Below the pieces are notes generated by a model. That model saw nothing but the letters and a program-made list of their open reading frames with translations. It did no database searches and had not been told where the DNA came from. 64,000 nt of DNA. Origin: Geosiphon pyriformis. Its lineage: Eukaryota; Glomeromycota; Glomeromycetes; Archaeosporales; Geosiphonaceae. The translations under genes were made by a program, and so were the position numbers. Every line of letters starts with the position of its first letter. Position 1 is the first letter of the stretch. The stretch is from NCBI GenBank assembly GCA_016748015.1, contig JAAOMT010000128.1, forward strand, positions 2,317,426 through 2,381,425. Direction: 5' to 3'. Shown here piece after piece: positions 1 through 12,656 of this stretch.

Positions 1-985
1 TTCCTTGTTTACAATTCAAGAGTGGAAGGAAGTTACAGAAGATAATCCTTATACTGTTCAAGAATCCTCACTTTCACCTGACATTTTGTCATCGCTTAAT
101 GAAGCATCGTTTAACCATTTTCTCGGCATGGACACATATATGGAAGGTGGAAAGTCAAAACTAAGTAGACTAGTTGCACGGTCGTTTAATGACTTGTAAG
201 TAATATAATTTTATAATATATACATGAGATTGTAGCCTATATAATTTTTTTTTACATCGTAGATATCACAATACTATGAATATTGCTCCGATAAAATTAT
301 CCGAAGAAGAACATTGTTTAAATTTTTTATATCCAATCGTTCGTCCATTTTTCGGTGGTGAAAAAGAATACGATTTAGTATTAAACCGTTCTAATGCGGG
401 TTCCAAAAAAAGACCGGACCTTTCATGTGTGGTAAATGGTATACCGATCTTGAATTCGGAATTTAAACCTTTNNNNNNNNNNNNNNNNNNNNTATATATA
501 TATATATTGATTTGTTTTCTGTGACAATTAGGCGATTTAATGGAATCTTACTCTATGGATCTTAAGTACGACGGTTTATACCGTTCCTGGCCATTCCTCA
601 CTACCAGGCTGGTAGTTGACAAGACTATGCTTCCGCTTGCAGGAGTTGCGATCCATCATTTGGTATCTTTAGAGGTATATGTCACATTTTCCTTGTTTAT
701 AATGAGAAATTTCACTTAATTTCATTTGCCCTTTACAATGACAGAAGCACGTTGAATCGATCGCAAAGGATTTTAAATATAGAAAAAGTTATAGTGGCAA
801 TACCACACCAACCGAACAAATGTCTTTTATGCGTAAATTTCCAGACTCACCACAAGTAAGATTGTTACTTAAGTAATAAAGGTCTGATATAGGCACTTCC
901 TCTTGAGAAATATAATTTCCATCAATCGCTATATCTCAATACACTTAATACGTTCAAATGGCTTGGACAAGTGCAGACCAATTAA
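1..985 (+). CDS. Multi-exon host gene fragment, copy 1 (PD-(D/E)XK-like), 5' partial
   Basis: Uncharacterised spliced gene entered from the left edge. Exons inferred from GT-AG borders and frame continuity: 1-195, 263 into the gap at 473, 532-674, 745-855 and 893-985 (TAA). Introns are 196-262 (GTAAGT), the gapped one ending at 531, 675-744 and 856-892; the last is only 37 bp. Exon 2 contains RPDLSCVVNGIPILNSEFK, in which D, E and K are spaced as in PD-(D/E)XK nucleases; the VNGIP segment resembles the N-terminus of type I restriction HsdR subunits. The start codon is not visible. A second copy at 60100-61215 differs by one base that I noticed (C/T near 80). The family assignment is motif-based inference; exon structure is fairly sure, function is not. 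Confidence 0.6.
473..492. other. Assembly gap (20 N) in exon 2/intron 2
   Basis: Twenty N bases interrupt copy 1 beside a TA microsatellite. The second copy supplies 151 bp here (60572-60722), namely the end of exon 2 and the start of its intron. The gap is therefore a fixed-size placeholder, about 131 bp too short if the copies agree. Confidence 0.95.
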
Positions 986-1017
986 TTGCGAAAGTTTATA
1001 GTGTTTTATTTCGAATT

Positions 1018-1733
1018 TATATATAATGACATATTTTAATGTACCATGTTCGCATCACAATTATTTTCAAATGTGTATAAATCTGCATCGTTTTTATTGT
1101 AAGATATATTGAAAACGCGCGCGTGATTTTTTAACCCGCTACGAATGAATGTTTCCTTGAATAAACACAACTACTATCGCGAGGGACTTTTATTCCAATG
1201 TTCAGATAGGATAATCGTCATTTTTTCGTCGCCACATTCGAAGAACAGATTATTCCAAAATAGTCGCCATGAACAAAATGAGATCAATTACGATATGCTA
1301 TACCGCGGGGAGGGTTTGTTGTTGTCCCTCTAAGTGCTGGTTCTTTTATCGAGTTTTCTATCGCTTATTCGGGACCAAAGTCTAGATTTCTTATAATTTT
1401 TATTATAATCATAATTGATCAGCATCAGAGAGAGCACAGACGATAGAAATTTTCGAGACCTTGTCCTCAAAAGATGACGTCTGTAACAAAGCAATAGTCC
1501 CAAGCGCTGCACATAGGTTTGTTACGTATCCAATGTGACAATAAATAGATTTACCAACGTGATAAAAACAAAGTAAAAAGCGCTCGAAGAAATGATAGAG
1601 GTAATGAAAAAACATTGAAGACTAACTGTATGCTCTAAATTCAATGACTGAATTAATAAAACGCATACTGTAGGATTACATGCCTATGATAGAATTACAA
1701 AATGATAAAAATCATATATAAGATTAACTGTAT
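1018..1733. other. Unique intergenic DNA, no gene recognised
   Basis: Base composition is more balanced than in the islands and includes a short CG run near 1116-1122. Small open frames (for example 1145-1333 +) have no recognisable motif. This is the non-duplicated flank of gene copy 1. Confidence 0.5.
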
Positions 1734-1895
1734 ATGGAGAATGGTTCTACTGAATATGACAAAGCGATACGTTTCTTGGAGACAGGTTGCAATTGTGGTT
1801 GCTCAAAAAAGATTCCGAGAGAAAAGTTTGCTGAATTACGTGAAGCGTTTCAAGCTCTCTCTAGATCCGAACAAGATATATTCTTATTTAGATTA
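1734..1895 (+). pseudogene. 5' fragment of a transposase-like repeat gene
   Basis: An ATG opens about 54 codons with a Cys-rich start (CNCGCSKKIP) followed by KFAELREAFQALSRSEQDIF. From memory this resembles the N-terminus of a multicopy transposase-like family in AM fungi and some animals; no search was possible. The homology stops at about 1890-1898, where the sequence becomes an antisense LINE endonuclease fragment, so the downstream part of the gene is missing. It is probably a truncated relic. Confidence 0.4.
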
Positions 1896-2600
1896 CTACC
1901 AATTACAACAAACTGACATTTATTCAAAGCTTTGGCCACTATTTCATTCACAGCTTTGGATTGAGCAAAATGTTCTTTTACAGATGTTTCAGCATAAATA
2001 CCAATCACAGCCAAATGCAATTTATTTTTAAAACACAGATTTAGCACCAAACACCTCTCTTTTATCTTACACACTTTGTCCACATCCTTAACTAGATCAG
2101 AGTTTACAATAATAGCCACCCTTACACTGACTATTTGAGATTTCTTGATTCAACTACCACTGCTTGGAGTAAGCTTGGTTTCTATAATAATTAAAATACT
2201 GTGCTTATTATACTTGCATTAACAAACAAGATTTACTTTCTTATTAAACACATTCATATTTCTGATATTGCAAGTAGAAATATTTTACATGTAATTGGTT
2301 ATTAAGAAAAATGTAAAAAAAACCCCCCAAATTAGCAAAAACTTGATCTAATCTTATTAAAACCAAATTAATTAAGCTTTTTAAAACAATCAACTTTAAT
2401 TTCAAACTGTTAACTTTGGCAGTAAGGATTTTAGAACTGCTAAAACTTAAAAATAAAGAGTTATTAAAATTAATAACATAAAACACAAATAAATTCTTTG
2501 TATTATTTACAATTATATTTAAATTCACATTAGAATTAAAAACAACTAAGACAATTAAAGATATAGAAAAAGTCAAAAGTATTGAAAAAAACAAATTTAA
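1890..2600 (-). pseudogene. LINE remnant F: ORF1 C-terminus and ORF2 endonuclease start
   Basis: Reading the minus strand, 2594-2244 resembles the ORF1 C-terminus of LINEs A and D (SSSKILTAKVNSL, then VLIRLD). An ORF2 start-like stretch follows in another frame (TCNIRNMNV, compare ACNVQGINI in LINE A). The APE-type endonuclease at 2119-1850 includes FKNKLHLAVIGIYAETS and FVVIGSNLNKN, where intact relatives have a GDFNE-type motif. Stops, frame changes and lost catalytic residues make it non-functional. The remnant breaks off at about 1890 against the transposase-like fragment; its 5' limit fades into the AT-rich island. Confidence 0.65.
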
Positions 2601-5600
2601 TTGATAAAAAATTCTTAATATTTAATCAAAAATTTTTTTTAAAGATTATTTAAGAACAGACAAACAAAAATTTACAAATAAAATAGAAAAAACAGAAAGT
2701 ATTTCTGTATTATATGTGTTTAAATCAAATAAAAAATAATTTAAGTAGAATTTAATATACAATCATATCTGAAATAATTTATATTAAGATAATTTATAAT
2801 CTGTAATAAGCCATAGTATTTTGAATCTACCAATTTGGTAGTTAAAAAATTCTTATATTTATAATTTATATTTGTGATACTTAATAATCCATAAATTTTT
2901 ATTATTAATATGAGTTATTTTAAGTGTTAAATTTAGTTTAAATTCTGCTAATTCTGATAAAATTGCAATAAAACAAACCAATATTTCTATGACTAAAAAT
3001 GCTATATAATAATATAATATCATTTATTTAATAGAATAATTATTAATCATATAAGTAATTAAGTTAGAGTTTTAAATTATTCCAAGTTTTAAATTATTAT
3101 CAATTATATAAGTAACCAAATTAAAGTTTTAAATTGTCCCAAGTTTTAAATTATTATTAATTTTGTAAGTAATTAAGTCAGAATTTCAAATTGTTCTAAG
3201 TTTTAAATTATTATCAATTGTATAAGTAATCAAGTTAAAGTTTTGAATTGTTTTAAGTTCTAAATTATTATTAATTATATAAGTAATCAAGTTAAAATTT
3301 CGAATTGTTCTAAGTTTTAAATTATTACTAATCTTGTAAGTAATCAAGTTAGAGTTTTAAATTGTTTCAAGTTTTAAATTATTATTAATTGTGTGAGTAA
3401 TTAAATTAAAATTTCAAATTGTTTCAAGTTTTAAATTATTATTAATTATGTAAGTAATTAAATCAGATTTTTGAATTAATTTTATATTAATTATACTTTT
3501 TTTTTGTCTTTTAATTCTATTATATCTAATAACAAAAAGCATGTTATCTTTTTAGTTTATATTCTACAAAGTTGTAAAAATGCTATATTTTATAATAAGT
3601 TTATAATGCTTAATTAATATTATACAAATAATAAAAACCAATTAAAAATTGCAAAACACTTTAAAAAAAATGGTTTTCTATACATAAAACAATCTCTAAT
3701 TTTGGCTTGAATCAAAGATAAATCAAATTTTTATGCACAAGTAAATATAATATATAAATTAACTAGCAAGTATATATGTACAATATATAATCTTGACTTT
3801 AATAAAGCATTTGTTATTTTTGTTTAAGAAACAAAATCATATAGAATAATATTTACTGAAAATATAATTCAAGTTGTTAACATAAAATTTTATGATTAAT
3901 TAAATATTTCAGAAAATAAACACCAAAAACTATCTAATAGTTGACTTGAAAACTTTAAAAATCATGTTGAATTACATTTACTTTACTTTTATAATAATAG
4001 ATTATTAGTCAATATTGAGTATATTAAAAATAAACAAGTACATATAATGACATTTTTTGCTAATTAGAAGTTATATAATATTTTCAACATAAATAAAACT
4101 ACCAAATTGAGATCTTGCTACAATACTATATTATGGCATTAAACAATTAAAAATATAATTAACACTTGTTTTTATAACTAATGCTAATAGAATTAAGTAT
4201 TTATTATTACTTATTATTAATTATGCTAAATATTTATAATGTTTTCAAAAAAAACAAAAAGCAACTTGGTTTTCAATATTATTTAAATATTTATGTTTGA
4301 ATAATTAATAATATTTTTTAACAGTAATTTGTTAATTGAGTGTAAAAAAAACTAAAACATATTGTTATTAATAAACAATTTTGCTAATCACAATTATAAT
4401 ATAAGATTTATTACAAATATTTATATAGAACAGTTTGTATTTAACTAAACAGCACATATTTAACATATGAATACTAAAATTATTCATTGTTTTAAGGCAT
4501 ATTACTATTATTATTATTTTTGTTATATATTAAATCTTTTTAATAATAATGCTAATAATATTTATGTAATTAATTAACTTTATATAATGTATTTAATTTA
4601 TAGGGCATAAAAAAATGTTTTAAATAAAATAATTGTCTATTGTTAATACAAAGTTAGTATTTTTCTAATCAACACAAATGACAATTTTTAAAATAAAACT
4701 ACAAACTTAAAAATAATAATTAATTATAATTAAGAGATAATATTAAAAAATATTAAGAATTACTACAAAAAATTCAATTTTATACAGCCAAATTATACAT
4801 ACTTAAACTTAAAAAAACTCATAATTTGTAATAATCTATAATAATTTATATTTATTAAGGATATAGATTATTTCAAATTTGACTGTAATTTATCTTAAAA
4901 AAATTATTAATACTATTTAAACTTAAAATCTGTTATCAAAAATAATTGGTTTTAAGATAAAAACATTTTTTTTAATATAAAACAAATTAATTATAAGTAA
5001 TTATTATTTAAAAATAACTTTTTAAAATTTTTCTTAAAAATAAAAACAGTAGTTTTAAAAAAATATTTATATTACCAAAAACCAAAATTATGTAATAAAC
5101 AAGATTTAAAATTGTCTTAAAACTAAAATAAATAATTATATGTTTTTTTTACCAACTTTTTTCAAAAAAATACTCAAATTATATACAATTATATTTATAA
5201 ATAAAATAAATAAAAGTGTTCTAAAGCAATTTTTAAATAATTAAGTATTCTAATTTTTAATAGTTTTAATTACTTATATTAAAATTTTTTTAATTAAAAA
5301 AAACTATTTTAAAATCAAAAAATTAGCTTAACTTAATTTAACAAATTTTATTACAGCTTTTTACTATACTCTAATAAGTTGTAATCAAATAAATATTATT
5401 TTATTAAATATTAATAAAGCTGTAAAAATCATTTTTTTTTAAATTTTTTTGATTATTACAATCTGATTTAAATAAAATTTTTGTTTTTTAAGACTAATAT
5501 TTATAGTAATCTTCTTTTTTTAGCCAAAAATAATATTTGGTTTAAACTTTTCTATAAAATAAAAATAGATCAAATAATTTTTTCAAATTTTAAAAAAATA

Positions 5601-5770
5601 GTAATTTTTTTAAATTTATTTATTAACAAAAAAATTTGCTTAATAATTTATACTTTTGTTATAACCAACTTTTTTTTAATAACTAAGAAATTAATATTTA
5701 GAACATAAAATTTTTTGATAAAAACTTTTATATAAGTCTTTATAATTTTAAAATTTTTTTTTTTTTTTAG
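2600..5770. other. AT-rich island, no gene
   Basis: About 3.2 kb of very AT-rich DNA with homopolymer runs. Open frames here, such as 5481-5708 (+), are Phe/Ile/Lys/Asn translations of AT-rich DNA without motifs. The only structured part is the 57-bp tandem repeat near 3037-3480. Part of it may be completely decayed LINE F sequence. Confidence 0.7.
3037..3480. repeat. 57-bp minisatellite, about 7.5 copies
   Basis: The word AAGTTTTAAATTATTA or a close variant recurs with AAG at 3084, 3141, 3198, 3255, 3312, 3369 and 3426, a constant 57-bp step with no indels. Each unit holds two related half-motifs (AGTTTTAAATTRTT) and ATAAGTAATYAA. Units differ by point changes only. Confidence 0.9.
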
Positions 5771-5890
5771 TATTTAATGAGTGAAGTCCAATTGCTATCT
5801 AGTACATAGAACCAAACTAAGTGGCTCAAACTAAATGCGACTCACACAATGACTACATGTGACTAGCCACTCAGGCCAGACTAGGCAACA

Positions 5891-8800
5891 CTACACACCT
5901 ACATAAACATGGGGGCAATTATCTAAACCCAAAAAAAAAAGGCAAGGCCTACAACAGCCAAAACTGACAGCAAAAGACTCAGCAATGCCAAGCAACCTCA
6001 TCACACTATCTGAAAGCACAAAACACACCCTATGCGACAAACCTGAAACCAAACAATTATCACCAACCAAGCCAGCCTTCTCCATGTCCGCTCTGAATTT
6101 AGATCTAACCAACCAGACCCTGGATCAATGCAGCTCAATTAAGAACCTTACAAACTCAACTACCACTCTAAAGGCTTTTTTAGCATTCTCAAAAACACCC
6201 GCAGCCTCAACAACCTAACTCTTCATCACAAAACCCTTACACAAAACTGAATACCTGCCAACATCCAAGCGACAAGAATCAAGAACTTTAAGAACAGAAG
6301 AGGAAAATGGATCACAATCGCCAATCAGAGATGCCCAGCACACAGAAGCCTTCAGCAAAATTTCCATCTGGGTGTGAATATCCTATAAACAAATAAAAAC
6401 ATGGTCCGGCAGTTCCACTTCCCCACACAACAAACACTGAATACCTGGATAACATTTATTATATAATCTTTTTCTGACAACCACTAACAACTTTTTGTGT
6501 ACAGCCTTCATTAAATATGTTCAAAGAACAGCCAATTTCCAGCTAGTAAACCCAGCAAGCATGTGTGAGTCAAGATGCCAGACCTTTACTGAAGCAGCCC
6601 AATCAAAATTTCTTAGCATGTCAACTGAAACCACATCTCAGCCTAGACCAGCCTCCCAGCGAGCACGACAAACAGATCTAAACACATCCCTAACAAAGTG
6701 GTAAGCATTGCCCAAAATCACAGTGTCCTTAGCCATCAAACAACACTCTTATATCCTTATTGGCAAAACAAAAGAAGAGCCAACAGCTTCACTTGCAAAC
6801 TTATCAGCTCTCACATTGCCAAGAACACTGGCATGACCTTTGACTTTAACCCAACTTACACTGAGATCTTTATCTCTAATCAAGTTAAAAATATGCCTCC
6901 TTTCAATCCAGCAGCAATTATGAAAGTCCGGAATGAGGAACAACAACTCAGAGATACAAGCATCAATTGCAGCTTGGCTGTTGAGATGCAAAACCAAAGA
7001 ACAAGATGACAGAACACACTCTAAAGCCAGAGCAACAGCCTGCAACTTAGCCATAGTAGAAGATAAAAGGCCAAAAACCCTGACACCAATACTCAAATTT
7101 AAAGCCAGGAAGTATGCAGCAGCACCACTCGACACATCAACAGAACCAGCACTCCTTAAGAACCCATCCATATACACCTCAAAACAGCCAGACCAAATCT
7201 CATGTAGACCATCTTGTACAGAAGAAAACACATCAGAGCCCATAATACTCAAACCACTAGAAAGGACATTACTAGTAAAGCCTGGAGAAGAAAAACCCTG
7301 ATCCAGAAAAAACTTAGAAGTGACTGCAAACCAATAGGGCACAGGGCCCCGCAGATCTAAACGTTTCCAGCAATGAAAAGTCTTTTAATCCAACAACTCT
7401 CCTTTCTTATCGAAAAGCTGATTACCAAAAGCAACACCAAAGCATTTAAGAGACTGAACAGAACTAAAGTAAAGAGACTTCCCAAGAATCAAAGACATCG
7501 GAAAATGGCCAGGATGACAAAAAGCACTAGGAATGTTGTTTACCAAAGATAGATTATTGTCCAAAAAAATCTTCACAACACCTGCCAAAAAATTGTTCAC
7601 CGAATTAACACACAACTTGACAGGAAATTGAAAAGAATCCAAGAAAGCCCAACCCAGAACCTGCAAGTCCAGAAATCTATGCTCAAACAAGTGGCCAAGA
7701 ATGCCAGAAACATTAGCGAAAGAGACCAAAGAAGCCATCTTCCCCTCAAACTGCACCTGCTCAAAAGACTTCAAACCATATAGTAAAGGATGATACAAAA
7801 CAGAATCAGGAAAATCACAAGGCAGATGCACTTTGAATTTGAGGCCCTTTCTGACTAAAACATCCCACTTGCGGCACACACCAGATGAAACAAAACTAAA
7901 CTGTGTTCAATAACTAACAATGGGCTATAAGACAGCCAAGACCAAATAGGAAAACTGCTTATCCATGATTGCTTTTCTGAGCACCACATTGATGAAAAAC
8001 TGAACATCTGAGTGAGCCTTGGCCAGACTGGGTTTGGATAACCCTTCAGTTAACAAAAAAATCCCCAAATATCTGTAAGCCTCACCTTTTTTTGCAATAG
8101 AAATTGGCTAACCACTTATATTTAAAGAAGCAATCTTAACACTCTGATTAATTGGTATGGCCACCATCTTCTTATTGTTTATAGAAATATTGTTAATAAA
8201 AAAGAACTCACTAGCAATGTTCAAAGCATATTGCATAGAAGCCTGGCAATCTCCAATCCAAATCGTATTATCCACAAAGGTGCCAGCTGCAAAAAAAGAA
8301 GTCATTCCACCACTATTCTCAATCCTGCCAGTCTTCGCCATGAACTTAGTATCAACACAATAACCACACAAATGCTTATGTCTTTTAATTTCACATAAAA
8401 ATGGATCATAAAAGATCTTCCAAAGAAGAGATGAAAAGACTTTACTCTGATCAAGGCCATCATGCACCCTATAACCACCTGAAAAACCAAAATCAGTCAT
8501 CACTCTATTAACCCTATCTGTATGGATACCACCAAAAAAGCCAATAAATCTTTCACACATTTTAATACAACACAAGTTAGCTCTTAAGTAATGCCAACCA
8601 ACAGAATCATATGCCTTGTGCATATCCTGCAAAACCAACCAAAGTTCCCTATTCTTCTCAAGAGCATCTTTGACTACTGATCCAACAGCAAACACAGGAG
8701 ATTGAGTAGAAGTACCCTTCAGCACCAAAAAATTGTCACCATGGAGAACATTGAACTTGCTGTATGTGAAGGAGATCCTGTTTGAGAGAATTTTGAAGAG

Positions 8801-10581
8801 AATTTTTCTGGCTGTTTTAATCAGAGCAATAGGGCAAGTATTTGTCAAAATCCCATCCCAATCATAAGATTTTAGTATCATTGAGACCCAGGCTTTTTTC
8901 CATAAAGCAGACACAAAACCATCAGATAGACACGCATTCAACAACACCAAAAGACACTTTATCACCCTTTTACTACTATGTTTCCAAAGTTTATTAGGGA
9001 TGCCGGATAAGCCAGCAGCTTTACCATTGGCAAATCACCAATGACCAAAAGCAACTCATTCAAACTGACTGCACTCATAATACCAGAAAAAGTATCATCC
9101 TTAATATGAGCCAAGGGAGTATACTGATGAGCCCAAAGGTTTGGCAGTACTGAAGGCACCACCCGTCTCCTCATTCAACCCTCCATAATTTTGTCAACCT
9201 TTAATTTTACTTTCTCCAGCTCCAAAACAAACTCATCATTAACAACCAAATAATCCAAAACAACCTTCTGAAAGGGCTGATCTAAAACACTCCTAATCAT
9301 GCTACCTTTGTCAGAACAAAATTTTTCCATGCACTTTCCAATAGCATCTCTAATAGAGGCCTCCTGTAACAATTTTGATTCATACATTTTGGATTTCCTA
9401 TACCCTCTCTTGATAATTGATAAAAACTTGAGAATGTTGACCTTTTTCTGACTAGACTGAACCATATCCACCAAAACAAGAGCCTTATCAGCATTTAATG
9501 TAGACCATTTTCGCACAAGGCAATCAAAATCAGAGGTATTAGCTGAACCAAACTTCTTGACAATTTTGACAATTAGCAACTCCAAGCCCAGAAACTTAGA
9601 GGAATGTTTGTTTTTCGAACATTGAAACTCATTAAACCAACACCGAAAAAATGTTCTATTCGCAGAATTCACCAACATCTTTTTCAGCAATGACCACATA
9701 ACATCCAGATTCAGCTCCGCAGCAGTGACATAAAATTCATCAATTATGTCCAAAATCATGGCAAAAGAGCAGTCTCTAAAACAAGACCATCCAGCATCAT
9801 TAGCATTCTTGATATTAAACTTTCAATGATCTTTGTTAGCCTGCTTACGCAAGCTATTCAAATGAACATTTAAGAGTCCACCCAAACCAATAGAAACCAT
9901 AACAGCATTGTGATTAGTGTTAAAAAAGTCTGAAATAGAGCCAACTCTATAGCCAGCAACAGCAGAAACCAAATTCTCATTAACAAAGATGAAATCAATG
10001 ATCTTCTCAATCCCCCTAGAATTACCTTATATAGAAGCTCCAACCAAAGGTTGGCCAACAAATGAATTGACCAAACCCAAACCCAAGCAGAATTTTAAAT
10101 TTGTACTCTTTCCTGATCTATTTTCATTGAAGTCACCACCAAAAACAACAAAGGTGCTGGAATTAATGGTCTTAGCAATAAGAGAGTTCACCACAGAAGC
10201 CTGACCAAAATGAATACCAGAAGAGGCACTAGCGTACAAACCAATAACAGAAACCAAAAGTTTATTTCTGAACAAAAGCCACACAACAATAACCCAGCCA
10301 GGAACCTCCTCAACTTTAGAAACATGATGAGCCAAAAAATTGTTCATGATAATGGCAACACCAGCATTGAGAAAACTAACATCCAAACCAAAAGTAAAAG
10401 CTTGAACACCATCAAATTTATCCTTGATCCAAGGACCAATAGAAGACCTTAATTTTGTTTCAGTAACAAAAGACACCATTAAACCAGATTCCACATGCCA
10501 ATGGAGAACATCCACCTGCTTCACAGGAATATTGATACCTTGGACATTACACGCTGCAAATTTCCATATCAAAGCACTCAT
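5891..10581 (-). pseudogene. LINE A ORF2 (APE endonuclease, RT, RNase H)
   Basis: The polyprotein that nicks the target and reverse-transcribes the element RNA. It starts at the ATG overlapping the ORF1 stop (MSALIWKFAACNVQGINI). Endonuclease: TETKL and GGDFNEN at about 10510-10110. Linker: 9759-8962. RT: motif A LQDMHKAYDS near 8610, motif B near 8440, and motif C reading FVDNT near 8270, where relatives have FVDDT. RNase H: 7342-6749, with YMDG in place of YTDG, AKLQA in place of AELQA and LNSQ in place of SDSQ, so three acidic or flanking catalytic positions are altered. The C-terminus reaches 5891. One frameshift lies between 9174 and 8965. Clearly dead. Confidence 0.8.
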
Positions 10582-12465
10582 TGAGAAAAAAGAGGTAAGA
10601 GAGAACCTGAACCAGAACACAAAAGATCCAACCTAGCCAAAACAGAATTGACAGAAGCCTCCAAAGCCAACATTTTAGACTCCAAACCACCCATCTTGAT
10701 AGTTAGAACCTTCAAACTACTTGAACTAAAACCAGCACCCAAATCAGCACTCAGAGGATAGGGAGTAAACGACACTAACTCACCATCTAAAGCCATATCA
10801 GAATTCAAAACAGAGACCAAAGGTGCAGAGCCAACCAAAGGAGAAGCACCAGCAGATAGAACCAAGGGCACCAACTCAACAAAACTCAATTTCCTCACAA
10901 TACCAGAGACCTGTTTAGCCAACAGCTCGAGAGAGTGTTCCAAAGACGCCAAATGAGCATTTAAAAAAGAATCATTAATAGTAGAAAATAGAGAACTGCC
11001 ACCTAAACCCGAAGTCGCAAAGAGAAAGAGGCCAACACCAAGATCAGAACCAGAAGGAGAGCCACTAGAAGTGGAAGCAAAAAAAACTACCTGAGTCTAT
11101 GATTTGCCACTAAAGGCAGTAGGGCGAGAGATAGGAACATTTTTCTTTGCATATAATTTGGCCAACTGAAAATGATCCACACCAGGAGCATGTTTTTTAT
11201 TAAATAAACTCAAGAGCTCAGAAGGTGGCATGTCCGACATATCACACTCTAGAGCCAAATGACCAAGACGCCCACACTTTCTACACTGAACCAAATTCAA
11301 CCTAGCCCATGAGAGACAAACACCACCAAGAACAGGCTCAGTGAGGAAAGCAGAATCCAGATCATTTTTGGATTCAAAGCCAACCACAGCACAATGAACT
11401 CTATTGCCAGTGTCCAAAAAATGATTAATAATGCAAGTTTTGCCACCAGTATTATCCAAAAGATTACTAAGATCATGCGCAGTTGTTCTCACTGACAAAG
11501 TAAACAAAAGTGCTCTAAAACAATCCCTAGAGACCCAGATATCATGATTACCCACAGCTTTTGCCACACGAACAGAATTTTTTCCAATTAGGAATGACCA
11601 TTTCGAAACCAATATATTAGCCTAACTTGATTTGGCAAACTCCACCACAGCCTTCTGCCACAACCCAATTAGTTGCACTTTGATCGACTTAATTTCACCA
11701 AATTCGGTGACTGCAGCAACTATCATATCCTTTGGCATGTCCATGAGAATTTCTTTGATCACCACAGCCTGATCTGAGCAAATTCCTTGTCTCTTAAGAT
11801 CACTGTTTACTATGATGTTATTTTCTCTGGCCAATGACGCGGTCTTTTCCATGCTCTTTAATGAAGTAAATGTCAATCTGATGATCCCTTCAAATTTTGA
11901 GGGGGTAGTGGGCCCCCCCAAAACCATTAACTTTCAAAAACAATTTTCTGATGACTTGAGTTTTGGCCGTAGCCAATTTGTCTTCTATAGCTGAAAGATT
12001 AATGTCCAGAGCAAAAAATTTTTTTACAAACACTTCAACCTGAGTTTTAACAATCTTAGGATCAATTCACTTTTTTTCTAGAGAGATAGATACACGAAAG
12101 GGAAGCACAATTTCATCATCATCCATAGTGAAGTCAGAAGAGCCAAGTGGAGAATCAAACATTGTGCCAGTATCAACATGTTTCACTTTGGGAGTAGTTG
12201 CAGCTAAACCCAGAAGAGACCCTCCATATACACCTGTTATGCCAACATTCTCATTATCACCAGACAGACTATTCACATTAGAGTACACACTATCACTAGG
12301 CTCAGATTTACTCAAAAAGATATCCCTCTCATTACCAGAGTGTTTAATATTGCCAAGAACCACCTTTTTTTTCTGAACAAAAGAACCACCAGCAGGACCA
12401 TAGAAAGCACCTTTGGGCGCCTTTTTTTTTGACATATCACCACTCGAAGCAGTCTTCAAATCCAT
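10578..12465 (-). pseudogene. LINE A ORF1 (RRM-like + CCHC RNA-binding protein)
   Basis: ORF1 proteins of I/Tad-type LINEs bind the element RNA. The likely ATG is at 12465 (MDLKTASSGDMSKKK). Segments at 12465-12067, 11927-11622, 11612-11097 and 10952-10578 follow one another with stops and frame changes. An RRM-like stretch (VVIKEI to KAVVEF) lies near 11780-11630. A CCHC knuckle (CRKCGRLGHLALEC) lies near 11285-11240. The C-terminal part (LARLDLLCSG) is shared with LINE D. The ORF1 stop TGA overlaps the ORF2 ATG as ATGA at 10578-10581. Inactive. Confidence 0.75.
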
Positions 12466-12565
12466 GATGAAGAGGTTATTGTTTAAGGAAATGTTGAAAG
12501 AAAACTAACAAAAAATAAAAAAAACTTCTTTTTCAGAAAATGCGCTTTTTGAGGATTTTTGGAGG

Positions 12566-12616
12566 TAAGAGAGAAAAGTTTTTTAATTTTAAAATTAACT
12601 TATTTTTTTTTTAAAA

Positions 12617-12656
<40 letters not shown>

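Larger units (their letters stand above)
5772..12565 (-). mobile_element. LINE A, near full-length non-LTR retrotransposon (I/Tad-like)
   Basis: A two-ORF LINE on the minus strand of about 6.8 kb. Order from its 5' end: ORF1 (RRM-like and CCHC), then ORF2 (APE endonuclease, RT, RNase H, C-terminal region), then a 3' UTR ending in the terminal sequence shared by LINEs B and D (plus strand AATGAGTGAAGTCCA at 5776-5790) and an A-rich tail. ORF1 has frame changes and stops; ORF2 has about one frameshift and several stops. The clade label rests on domain order only. Confidence 0.85.

Noticed and set aside
5481-5708. 75-codon open frame on the plus strand
   Set aside because: Consists of Phe, Ile, Lys and Asn codons as expected from AT-rich DNA; no motif and no initiation context.
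6933-7301. Plus-strand open frames across the LINEs (also 40149-40526, 39237-39701, 41869-42300)
   Set aside because: They are antisense to recognised ORF2 domains and carry no motifs of their own.
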